Assembly: GCA_941918925.1 (NCBI GenBank)
Contig: OW799233.1
Coordinates: 116,139,833-116,203,832, forward strand
Reading direction: 5' to 3'
DNA from: Phyto melanocephala
Taxonomy: Eukaryota; Arthropoda; Insecta; Diptera; Rhinophoridae
Length of the DNA stretch: 64,000 bases
Shown here: one piece after another, positions 10,776 to 21,427 of the stretch
How positions within the stretch are numbered: the stretch's first letter is position 1
Layout of the letters: every line of letters starts with the position of its first letter
Position numbers and translations under genes: made by a program
Notes under the pieces: model-generated
What the model was told of the DNA's origin: nothing
The model's database searches: none
Seen by the model: only the letters and a program-made list of their open reading frames with translations

Positions 10776-11515
10776 AAATTCATATAATATCTCTATGGAA
10801 TAAGACTTGGAAAGATAATAGGATCTGTGTTTTAATATCTAAGTAGAAATCGTTATTAGAAGTTTCTTTGGCACGCTTGCTTTAATGTCCACCTCTCCCA
10901 TATGTCATAATCTACTATTAATTAAATTTAAAATGTCATAAATCTGACAGGCTTTTTTAATGAAGTAGAATGAATGCGACATACCCACTTTAAGGCACAC
11001 CTCCCATTTAACGATTTATCTCAAATTATTTTAGTTTCTATATCCATATCTATATTACCTTGACACGCCTACTTCAACGCGCATTTCTCAAATATTGTGT
11101 TAATAAAAAGTGGATAACATTACTCCCATTGTAAAAATACTTAGGAGTCATTTGGAGATTAACTGCCAGTTCAACGATGTCGAAAGAAAACCCAAGCGAA
11201 ATTTCATTCGTACAAATATATTGAAAACAACAACAAAAACTAAAAATTTGTTTTTGTTTTCAACGTATTTGTGCGATGAAAGTTCGCTTGGGTTTTCTTT
11301 CGACATCGTTGAACAGGCTGTAAATATAAAAAAATAAATTAATTGTTAATTGGTCTTAAAGAAAAGAAGTATTGCATATATTAAATAAATTATTCTAAAG
11401 TGATTAGAGTTGTTAACAAAATAGTAAATTTTGTAGTTGAAAAGTACTGCACAAAATTGGTGGTGTGTATCAAAAAATTTGGAACAGCAGAACATAGTGC
11501 TCTTACTTGTTTTTA
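10776..11515 (+). mobile_element. Degraded INE-1-like remnant
   Basis: Contains diverged central-repeat motifs (CACACCTCCCATTTAACG near 10990, TTGACACGCCTACTTCAACG near 11060). It also has a decayed 3' end at about 11455-11515 (TTGGTGGTGTGTATC, an eroded hairpin, GTGCTCTTACTTGTTTTT). It directly follows the right arm and is interrupted by the hairpin MITE at 11167-11320. Older and more diverged than its neighbour. Confidence 0.65.
11167..11320. mobile_element. Hairpin (foldback) MITE of ~154 bp
   Basis: Two arms of about 70 bp are reverse complements with a few mismatches. The left begins CAGTTCAACGATGTCGAAAG; the right ends CTTTCGACATCGTTGAACAG followed by GCTG. The loop is AT-rich. It could fold into a nearly complete hairpin. 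It has no coding capacity and a clear target duplication is not visible, so the superfamily is unknown. Confidence 0.75.
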
Positions 11516-11865
11516 CCATAGGATATATAATCATTGAAAACCAAGCAAATGCATAATCAGGGTACCCATGTAAACCACTTTAATTTTGAATAACTATAAA
11601 ATATTAATATTTAACTGCTATACCATTTATATGAAAATGCTCTTTTGTTACTATTATTGAACAGTAATAGTATTATCAACTGTAAAGTCGCGATGATCTT
11701 TGTCACACGTCATTCCTAAAAATTTTTATTTATTTTTTTCATAGGAAGATTGCTTGATCTGAGATCGAAGAACATTTAAAAAAAAAATTATGCCGAAATA
11801 TTTGATGCGGAAGACGTTTCGGTAAAAAAAATTATAGAAAGAAAGATCTGTAAGTTTAACGACCT

Positions 11866-12662
11866 TTGGTTTCCAAAATAACAAAACAATTTTTTGAAAA
11901 CTTATTCCATGTAAAAAGAATGCTGTATTTCTGCTTTCCTCGATATATTATGATGGTGAATGACAAACCTGAATTTATAGAGTTTTATAGTAAGACCAAA
12001 GGCTGCGTTGATGTCACTGAATGGATGTTTTTAGAGTTTACTACAGAGCGATTGACAAAACGTTGGCTACTATCATTATTTTTCAGCGATTTGTACATAA
12101 CCGCCTTAGCTGCTTATAAACTGTACCACATGAATAACGGCATGATACCTGATACTAGAAACAGATGTCGTAAATTGGCTGAAGATATGTGTACGCCCAT
12201 TAATGGAAGAACGCGCATCTAATCACCAAATAATTCATTTCGTAACGAAAATAGCTATAGAAAGTTACCTAAACCGACCAATAGAAACTGCTCGTGAAAG
12301 TTGTCCATCAACATATAATGAAACAGGATAAAGGAAGACACTTACTATCTTTAGGCGCGAGAATTTTACAGTAGATACTAAGCCGAACTTGGAATGCCTG
12401 GGGAACTCGAACTGGAGATCCATAAGGAGTTACATTGAGGGGACTGGGTTCTTCGACTAGACCGTTATTTATGGGAAATTATGTTTATGGTTTTCCACAT
12501 GGAGCGCACAATATGCCAACTGGGCATAATGCCCCTCCTTTTCAACCTAACCTAACCTACTATCTTTGTATTTATGCTGCATGCAGGAAACAAATCGAAG
12601 AAGAAAAACATGAAGAGCATGCAGTATTTGAAAGAAACCGGTGTACCTGGAACACTCGATAA
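11866..12662 (+). pseudogene. piggyBac transposase C-terminal remnant, split by a retroelement
   Basis: The frame from 11866 contains MVNDKPEFIEFYSKTKGCVD, ERLTKRWLLSLFFSDLYITA and RKLAEDMCTPINGR. These match the piggyBac DDE_Tnp_1_7 C-terminal part (FY.KTKGGVDVVDQM, R.T.RWP..LFFN..DIA..NA). The usual VDVVDQM is degraded to VDVTEWM. Near 12200 the match shifts frame to LMEERASNHQIIHFVTKIAI and NRPIETARESCPSTYNETG, then hits a stop. A 205-bp retroelement at 12353-12557 interrupts it. Beyond that, a Cys/His-containing stretch (CIYAACRKQIEEEKHEEHAV) resembles the C-terminal zinc-binding tail. The catalytic N-terminal two thirds are absent. Nonfunctional. Confidence 0.75.
12353..12557 (+). mobile_element. 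Short retroelement with (CCTAA)n tail inserted in the piggyBac remnant
   Basis: A perfect 10-bp direct repeat TACTATCTTT at 12343-12352 and 12558-12567 flanks the insert. It ends TTTTCAACCTAACCTAACC. The tail is like that of SINE subfamily A (5245), but the body is unrelated to it and has no visible B box. It may be the 3' end of a LINE or another SINE. Confidence 0.8.
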
Positions 12663-12669
12663 CAAATTG

Positions 12670-13689
12670 CATCTGTATTCCATGGGTCAGTAGTATATTT
12701 TTGCATAATTAAATTTTTGTGATTTCGTATTAAATGGCGAATAAAGTGATCACAAAAGATTATTATTTCCTTGATTCGAAGTCTCAATACTCTAATAGCA
12801 TTAACTTTGTAAATACTAACGTTCAAAATAGCTATCAGATACAGGGGTACCCGGTTATGCATTATAGGGTTAATCTCGTTTGTTTTTAAAAATATACTTT
12901 TATTGTTTTTTAAACATTCATTCATCATGAAAACTTTTCAAAATTCTAATATAGACTATAATAAAAATTGTAAAAGATCTAAAGATATATCGTCTTACTG
13001 TTTCAAAAGCCATTAAATAGTATAAGGAAGACTTTAAAGAAAACATGGATCAATAGGAAAAAAATGTTTAACAGATTTTGGTAAGGCATCATAAGCCGAT
13101 CAACTCTTTCGAAGGCCAGCGAACACTTCTATCAGTAAAGCAGCTCGTAAACTTACACCACCAATATTAATTATTTTCTCCTCTAATAAATAACTTTTCA
13201 TTAAATTAAAAGTTTTCCCAGCCTATCAACCAATTGTCATATACAAAAAAAAGGTCGCGTTTATTTGAGCAAATATTTGCCAAATGTGATGTATAAAAAT
13301 TTCATTACTTTTAGATTAAAACTATTTTACAGAACAAACATGTTCTCCTAAATATTTCAACTAATTTGTAATTACATTTTATAAATATCTATTGAAATGG
13401 AATTACATTCTATTTTGTTTGTTGAAATTAACATTCTTTTAAGTTGTCAACTTTAATTGATTTTGTTTAACTTTGTTCTTGCAAACCAACTAAATATGCT
13501 GTAATGTCGTTTCGCCAACGCGTGACAATAATTAAAGTTCTCTCAGAACACGAAATATGTTTATACATATGTATGTGTGTATAATATTTTTGCCCAGCTT
13601 TTACCCTTTGTACAATACTTCAACCCCATTTTAAATTCAGAATTTAATGGGTATAAAGAGGGTAACCTTGGTTGTAAAAGGTACATTTT
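12670..13689. other. No recognisable feature upstream of the LINE
   Basis: AT-rich, no identifiable coding sequence. The last 100 bp or so may belong to the 5' untranslated part of the LINE, whose exact start I cannot fix. Confidence 0.45.
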
Positions 13690-13808
13690 TTCAGTGTTTT
13701 AAAGTTTGTAAAAATTTAATAAATTTTGGTAATAAACTAATAATATATACATTTAAATAAGCCTGCAATATATTAAAGAAACAAAACAGCTTTTGGAGAA
13801 GTCAAAAT

Positions 13809-14820
13809 ATGTCTAAAAAGGTTATTCGCAGAAGTTTTGCAAATAAAAATAATAAAAATATATGTTATCAATGCGAATATGAAATCAAAGAGGAATTTGA
13901 TGATTTTATAGAATGTGATAAGTGCGGGAAAGTCTTTCACTCAAAATGCTCTGGTTTAACTAAAAGAGAGTTTAACAAATTGATAAAAGATGAGAATCAA
14001 GTATTTGCATGTCAATTTTGTAAAGAAAGTGGTGGAGAAATAAAAGAAGAATTAAACACAATCAAAATAGAGTTGAAAAAACTTGAAAAATTGAAATTAC
14101 TTGATGAGTTAACTGAATCAATAAATTTTATGTCGAAAAAGTTTGATGAAGTTTTACAAGATGTTGCAGTAAACAAAAAGAAAATTGCTGAAGTAACAAA
14201 AGAGAACAATAAGTTAAAAAATGAGGTGAAAGCTCTGAAGTCTTCAGTAAAGCTATTAAACGATAGTCGTGTGAAAAATGATTGTGTTATTAGTGGTTTG
14301 GAAGTGGCAAGTGGTGTTAATGCTAGAGATGCAGTTATTCAATTGTCTAAAGATATTGGAGTAGCATTCGAAACAAATGATATAGAAGAAGCCTACTTTA
14401 TCGGAAAGAGAGATATGAAACAGAATAGCAAAAAATCAGTAGTAGTGAAATTCTCGACCAAAATTATTAAAGAAAAATTAATGTCTTCAAAATTCAAGTT
14501 TAAAGAAAATGAAAATAGAAATAAAATTTTTGTTAATGATTACCATAGCAAAGAAACCTTAAACCTGTGGAAATATGCCAAGTCTTTAAAATCTGTTGGC
14601 TATCAGCATATACTTATATGCACGAAATAATAAAGTTTTTTGCAAAAAAAGTGGCATATCTAAGGCCCAATTGATAAAATGCGAGGGTGATGTAGATGAG
14701 ATGTTATTAAATGCAACAACAAATAGACAATTAAAACGTAGATCAATAATGCAAAATAGAAGTGAAGTTCTCAATGATTCTAGTGATGATGCTGATGGTG
14801 CAGCTTACGTTTCCCCGTAA
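13809..14820 (+). pseudogene. LINE ORF1 protein: PHD finger, coiled coil, RNA-binding-like domain
   Basis: In the family ORF1 proteins bind the element RNA. Starting at ATG 13809, residues 19-71 form a C4HC3 PHD finger (C19, C22, C36, C39, H44, C47, C68, C71). Residues about 78-155 are Lys/Glu/Leu-rich and likely coiled coil. From about 160 there is an L1/CR1-like RRM region (DCVISGLEV, later KIFVNDYHSKETLNLWKYAK). The frame ends in a stop at 14628-14630. The natural continuation (ARNNKVFCKKSGISKAQLIK, then CEGDVDEMLL) runs in the +1 frame to a stop at 14818-14820. A single frameshift near 14605 therefore breaks an otherwise complete ORF of about 335 residues. Confidence 0.85.
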
Positions 14821-14908
14821 AATGGCAGTTATTTTATTTAATGTTTATTATTTATATTATATTTTTTTGTAATTATATTATTGTGATAAATCACTTATGT
14901 AACTTTTT

Positions 14909-17788
14909 ATGATTAAAAATCGATACTTCAAAATAAATTCAAAATATAGTTGTGATATGAATTCTAATTTTTTAAACATATTAAGTATTAATATCAGAAG
15001 TGCTTCTTCTATAGACAAATTTAATAAGTTTAAATCTTTATTGGCTAGCTTTCAGAAATTACCTGATATAATTGCTTTGCAGGAAACATGGTTTGATAGA
15101 AATTTGTTACAATTATTTGCCATACCAGGTTTTTGTGCAGTTCATTGTTGCAGAGATGATAGCTATGGAGGTACATCATTATATATTAGCAAAAAATTAT
15201 GTTTTTATGTTGAAATTTGTAGAAGTTTAAACTTTGTTGAAATAATAGGCATTACTTTGACGAACATTAAAATTTATTTTAAACCTGTGACACTTATATC
15301 CTTTTACAGGTCACAAAAATGCAATGTTACTGATTTTTTAAATGTACTTGATGTTACTTTGAACAATTATGCTCAAAATTCATTAATTGTTGTAGGTGAT
15401 TCGAACATAGATTTGTATAATAATCGGTATTCTTATGATTTGTCTGCAATGTTTCAAAACTTTGATTGTTATAGTGCACATCAGTTGGTAACAAGACCTG
15501 TTAGTAACACATGTATAGATCATGTTTTTAGTAATTTTACTGATAGAATTTTTGTTGATTCAATAGAATGCCAACTATCAGATCATAATATATTGTGTTG
15601 TAAGGTTATTAGTGAAATAAGAACCGAGAAATATATTGAAAAGTCAAAAATTCACTGTGATTATAATAAGGCCAAGGAATATTTAAACAATAATTTGCCT
15701 AGTAATTTTACAACGTTTGATGCTTTAGAATTAACAAGAAGATTGGTTTCTTGTATGAAAACTGCGATAAATAATTCAACTTCAGTTTCAAATTATAAAA
15801 AACCACTCCGTTTTGAGCTGACACCTTGGATTAATAGGAATCTTCAAAAACTTATTACACTTAGACAAAAGTTATTAAAGAAAAGACGCAGAAATAGGAG
15901 CAATCAGGGTTTGGATGATACCTTGAAAAGGTTAGGCAAGGTTATAAAATTGGCATGTAGGGAATGTAGGGATAATTACTATGTTCAAAGTTTAAATAAG
16001 GCTGGAAATGATCCCAAAAAATTTTGGAAATTTTTAAATTCTACTCTAGGTCGTCTAAAAAGTACTGATTTAATTTTAAATGACTCCCAAGGCTTAAGAA
16101 TTAATTCGGACCTAAGTAAAGCTAATTATTTAAATAACTATTTTATAGAATCTGTTGAAAATCTAAAAAGACAAATAGAAATTCAGGAAGGAGATACATT
16201 TAACTTGTTAAGGACTATGAATCAGGTATCTCATCGTTTTAGCCTTGATATAGTTAGTGAGATTAACATCTTAGAGGTTATTATGAATCTTAGTGTAAAT
16301 AAGAGCCCTGGCTGTGACAATATTTCGCCAAAATTTATTAGGAAATGTGCTGAGGACATTGCACCAATTTTAGCAGAAATTTTCAATAAGATGGTAGCAA
16401 CTTAACTATACCCTGATGTTCTAAAAATTCACAAAATAGTTCCAATACCAAAGGATGTAAATGTTTGCACTGTTGAGAAATATCGTCCAATTGCGGTATT
16501 ATCAACAATTGACAAAATTTTTGAGAAGATTATCTATGACAAGTTACAAGCTTATATAGATGAGAATAACTTGTTATATGAATTTCAATTTGGATTTAGG
16601 AAAGGCTGTGGTACAGAGGATGCAGTTTTGAATGTAGTTCAATATATCTGTAATGGCTTAGATAGAGGCTATAGTGGTGTTGCTGGCATTTTCTATGATT
16701 TTTCTAAGGCATTTGATCTAGTCGATCACCATATTCTGCTGGAAAAATTGTCATTGTATGGTATAAAAGGCAAAGAATTATCTTTATTTAAAACTTATTT
16801 TTTGAATAGGAAGCAATATGTTCAAGTCAAAGAGGAAACCAGTTTTCTAGGCCCTGTTAACTATGGAGTGCCACAGGGGAGTGGACTAGGTCCCCTGTTA
16901 TTTTCATTGTACATAAACGATTTAAAAAATCTTAATTTGGCTGGGAAAATATTTATGTTTGCTGACGATGTTTGTTTATTTTACCCTTTTAATCATGATT
17001 TAGTGTTAAAAACTCACATTGAAAGAGATTCTGCTTTGATTTTTGAATATGCTCGTTTAAATCGTCTAGTACTTAATTCTAACAAGACAAAGCTCGTTCG
17101 ATTTAGACCCAATTCTAGTTTCAATAATTTAATTGTAAATATAAATGGTACACCTCTAAGCGAGTCTTACTCCGTTAAATATCTTGGAATCACGTTACAA
17201 AGTAATCTTTCATGGGACTTACACATAATGGATATTAAAAGGAAAATTGCTCCAGGAGTTGGAATTTTATACAAGTTTAAAAATAAATTAAGTGTAAATA
17301 CAAAACTAATGTTGTATCAATCTCTGATACAATCACATTTATATTATATGGGAATAGTGTATGCTCATAATAAAAACAACAGAATTTTAAAATCCCTTCA
17401 ATGCATGCAAAACAAAGCATTAAGAATAGTTTACAATCTACCAAGAACTTATTCAACAATTTCTCTTTATAGAGATATTTGTAAAACAGTTCTACCAATT
17501 TATGGACAACATACATATCAGGTTTTGAAATTTGTTTTTAAATCATTGCATAATCTTGGTCATTGTACTGTATCATTTATGCAAAATCAATTTCATTTTA
17601 ATACGAGAAATGCACAAAACTTAAGAATACCAATATGTAGATTTGAAAGAACCAAGCAACGCATCGATTATATTGGTAGTAAGAAATACAATGATTTACC
17701 TCCTAATCTGAAATTGATAAATAGAATTTCAGTTTACAAATCTTCCTGCAAAGAATACTTGTATGCTCATATCGAAATACTTCTTTAA
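14909..17788 (+). pseudogene. LINE ORF2: endonuclease and reverse transcriptase, one internal stop
   Basis: One frame of 959 codons, interrupted only by TAA at 16403-16405 (codon 499). The product nicks DNA and reverse-transcribes the element RNA at the target. The APE-type endonuclease is N-terminal: LNILSINIRS, PDIIALQETW, LIVVGDSNID, NTCIDHVFSN and the final CQLSDHNILC. The reverse transcriptase follows: NKSPGCDNISPKF before the stop, then KYRPIAVLSTIDKIFEKI, FGFRKGCGTEDAV, FYDFSKAFD (about 595-603), YGVPQGSGLGPLLFSLYIND, MFADDVCLF (catalytic Asp pair about 685-687) and KYLGITLQSNLSW. All key catalytic residues are intact. No RNase H domain is evident. Lineage Jockey/CR1 by motif and ORF1 type. 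Confidence 0.93.
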
Positions 17789-17997
17789 TCTAAATTAATG
17801 GTTTTAGTTATGAATTTAATTTATTTTTATTAACATATATTTAAAATTTTTGTTAACTATTTTATTTTTCTTTTTTTTATATTGCATTTACAATTATTAT
17901 TACAATTTTAAGATGAAAATTTGTACATTATGAATTCAAATATTAAGAAATTGCCTCAAAAATGCCTGTAAGGCGCTGGGGCTGAAAAAAAAAATGA

Positions 17998-18437
17998 TGC
18001 AATTGCAGAGTAAAAGTAAAGTTTCTGTTTAAATTACTTCGAATATATGCCAGTCACTGCAGATGAAAAATATCAAATTGCAGGGAATGCTGTTGATGCA
18101 ATTGGTGTGTCCTTTGCAACCCTTTTCTTCTTTGCTTAAAGTGTAAATGGTTATTTAACTTGTTCTTGTTTTAGTATATTTTTTATTTTTGATTTTGTAA
18201 ATTTGTGCAAAATTGTTTAGAAGCGTGTGTGCGGTGAGCGAGTGTTTTTACTTGGCGCATGTGTTGCTGTTATTGCTTTTATTGTTGTGTGTGTGTGTTG
18301 TCAGGACATTTAAGACCTTTTGTTAAAGTGTATATCATATTGTTTGCTAGCGTTTGCATGCATTTTGTTTGATTGTTTGTTATTGTGGGTGCTTTTTAGC
18401 GCTTTATGCTTTCAAAACTACACACGACTACAATGTC

Positions 18438-18470
<33 letters not shown>

Positions 18471-19594
18471 ATTTAATTTTTTTCCTTTTGCGCTTTGTCA
18501 GTCTTTTTAATGAAATTTTTAAAATGCTCACCAAAAGGGTTCTTTACTTTATTTAACATGAACATCAGCAACAATAATAAATAAGAGCAAAAGAAGTTTT
18601 TCTTTCTTCCTGGCCCTTAAGCCAGTCCTATATGCAGTCGTTTGTTGTTGAAAAGAAGCGTTAAATAAAGGAAGTTTCATTTGGTGTTGTTTAAAATACA
18701 TACTTATTTTATACAGTATGTAAGCATGTACATAGAAATTTCATTTGTAAGTATTTGTATAATACGGTTTTTAATTGTACTTTAACATTAAAAAAAAGGA
18801 TTTTTTTTATAAAACGCTAGCATTATTGTTGTTTAGTTTTTGCTAAAATCTATTGTACTAAATAATATATTTCTAACGCCATTCCATGTTTATTTTTTGT
18901 GTGAGGTTATTTTAACATACGGTTTTTTTAACTATTAAATTTGGTTTTAATTCTTTTTGAGGTTTAGTTTTTTGATTTCAAGTATCCTAGATTCCTGTAA
19001 CCCTTTTTTGTTTTCTATAGTACATATTTGCAAATATCCTGCTGTGCCTTTAATTTATTTGAAATGAAACCTTAAAACAGCCAATAATTCCCTTTACGAC
19101 CATTTAAATACAATTTTCATATAAAATAAAACAGCGACACAAACCTGGATTTTTCTGTGTATAGAATAAAACATTTAACCAACTCTTAAAAAATATAAAA
19201 AATAATAAAAATTGAAGCGTTACGAAAACAAAAGACCAGTGGCATTATAATGCAAAACAAGAAATCACAAATGCTTTTCTGTTCGAATAAGTGAATGTGT
19301 GGGATCTTTGATAAGGTATAAAAGAAGTACAATGCATGCACATACAGTGGGGAGTTTAAAAATATGTTCGGCAGTATTTTAAATTGGTTCATTTGGCAAA
19401 TAACTTAAGGTTGTTAAAACTTATATAAAAAAAATAATTTTTGTTATGTGATATCTCCTATCTTTAAAACGTAGCAATGCAAGTATTAGTGGTAGCTCCA
19501 CGCAAAAAAAACACAACTATTGTACTTTCTTACTTTCTATAACAATATCTGGCTTTCGTAAAATGTCTTCGCTAGAAAAAAACTTTATTATAGC
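17998..19594. other. Non-coding stretch with T/G-rich simple repeats
   Basis: Includes a (TTTTG)n run near 18441-18465 and a GT run near 18284-18299. An open frame of 78 codons across the first run encodes only low-complexity Phe/Leu/Cys-rich sequence. No recognised gene. Confidence 0.55.
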
Positions 19595-20300
19595 CTTTAC
19601 CTGTTGTGTCAAAGGGTATATATAGCTTTCTACAATTTTAATTTCTGACCCCATAAGGTACATATTTTCTATGACTAGGAGAGTTGGTTGGGTTAAAATC
19701 AACTTTTGGAAGGCCCAAAATGTTACTTAGATCTGTATTTGGTAGGAATCTTTTGAAAATGTCCGGAAATGAATCGCTATTGAAATCCAGAATGATCGCC
19801 TTATAACTTTTTGAGATATGAGCAAATGAAGACGTCTTCCTCCGTTTTTTCCATATTATAAAAGAAAAATTAAATTCTTCAGCCCTAGGTTAATTTATAA
19901 AAAAGTTTTCATACAATTTTCGATTACTTACAAAGTTATAGGAAACAAATTTCTACAAATATATGTATACAGTATAACCTCTGTAGTCCGGGAAATCGCT
20001 AATCCGGACTATCCAGTACTCCGGGCAGTTAAATTTTTCCGACAGTTTGAAAATTTAACCTCTGTTATCCGAAAATTACTTTCTTTTGTGTTTCTTTTTT
20101 TTCGTTATTGTACGTTATTTTAAGAATTGAGGAAAAGCAAGACTTTCACAATTCTCTCGGGGAAATTCAGGAAGACCATAATAAAAAGAAACTTTTGATT
20201 TGTTTACAAGAGGAATTTTATAGGCCTAACAAATAAATGGAAATATTCTTTTAAATAAATTAGTTTGTATTTAAATCTTGAATTTTTTTAACTAACCTAA

Positions 20301-21427
20301 CCCTTCTTTGCATGGTGATGGAAATTTCCATCATAACATTTATTGCTCCATAAAATGTACACAAGCAGCTGCTCTGTAAATTGGTTGCTGTTGACAACAT
20401 TTCACAAAACTATTGTATACATTCGATCATAAAAGTAAAATAACAGAAAAAGAATAACATTCAAATTTGTTGGTTTTGCCTTACTACTTCAGTGTTTGTT
20501 AAGTTGGAAATATCTTCTAAAACTTTTATTTTTTTTTAATAACTGATTTAAACATTTTTAAATATACAAAGGTGTTAACGAGTGAAAAAAGGTTTGTTCT
20601 TAGTGTGTTTTTAATATTTTGTTAAATTAGTATTAAAATAATCATAGAAATTGTAAAAAACTATGTGACAGAAATTTACATCATTATGCAGTGGCTTCTA
20701 TTGCAATGTATGGTGAAAATATAATTATAGTAAATGTGTTTTGTTAGTTTTTAGACAAATATGGATCAAAGACAGATTGAAGAATACTTGGCTCGGTTGG
20801 AAGACGGTTGGCTATCGGAAGATGATCTTGATCCCGAAAACTCTGACGACGAGAACAATGATGCTGATAAAATTGTCAGGATATTGCAGGAGGAAAATGA
20901 TGAAGTCGGCGATTTTGATTCTTGTCCAGCAGAAGTTGAAGCTATAGATAATCCAGAACCCTCCGATTTAGTTACTTCATCTAGCTCTTCAAATTTTGCT
21001 TTTTACAAAAGACGATTAATAAGGAATAAATCCAATATGGCGTATAATAGCGTTCGTTATTATAAGAAAAGATGGTTCTGATCATTGGCCAAAAGTAGGC
21101 AGATCACTCAGATGTAAATATCCAAAATGTAAAGGTTACTCAACAATAACTTTTACCAAATGTGGAGTTAATTTGTGCCTTAATAAAAATAATACTTGTT
21201 TTTTTAATTATCACCAGGAATAAAATTTAAGAAAAGCTAAATGTGTTTTATTTCTTTATTTCTGATCTTCCTATGCATGGTGATGGAAATTTCCATCATA
21301 CTGTTTTTTTACAAAATTTTTACTTTTTATTTAAAATAAAATTTTTTAGATATTTTTTATTAGTATATAGCATGAATAACGTCTCTCTGATTTTTTTTAC
21401 AAAAAAAAAAAATCATGCAAAGAAGGG
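20301..21427 (+). mobile_element. piggyBac-like element with palindromic subterminal repeats
   Basis: Inverted ends CCCTTCTTTGCATG (left) and CATGCAAAGAAGGG (right, 21414-21427), flanked by CTAA at 20297-20300 and 21428-21431. piggyBac normally duplicates TTAA, so CTAA is a one-base variant present on both sides. An 18-bp perfect palindrome TGATGGAAATTTCCATCA occurs near each end (20316-20333 and 21281-21298), each preceded by GCATGG. It carries a shortened transposase gene. Confidence 0.8.
20761..21223 (+). pseudogene. piggyBac transposase, catalytic core deleted
   Basis: From ATG 20761 the protein begins MDQRQIEEYLARLEDGWLSE followed by an acidic Asp/Glu/Asn-rich stretch, typical of piggyBac-type transposase N termini. 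It continues to RRLIRNKSNMAYNSVRYYKK and stops at 21081. The +1 frame across 21060-21223 encodes a Cys-rich tail with DHWPKVGRSLRCKYPKCKGY, then TKCGVNLCLNKNNTCFFNYH. That is the C-terminal zinc-binding tail found in this family. About 150 residues remain of a usual 550-600. The DDD core is gone and a frameshift separates the two ends, so it is nonautonomous. Confidence 0.75.

Larger units (their letters stand above)
13690..17994 (+). mobile_element. Near-complete Jockey/CR1-type LINE
   Basis: Two ORFs in the usual order (PHD-finger ORF1, then endonuclease plus reverse transcriptase ORF2), a short 3' untranslated region and a terminal A run at 17984-17994. Nearly the whole coding length is present, and only one frameshift (ORF1) and one stop codon (ORF2) break it, so the insertion is young. 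The 5' boundary is approximate: a TCAGTG-type start near 13694 is plausible, but no target duplication is visible. Confidence 0.85.

Noticed and set aside
17277..17516. Minus-strand open frame opposite the LINE reverse transcriptase
   Set aside because: Antisense shadow of ORF2, which has clear RT motifs on the plus strand.
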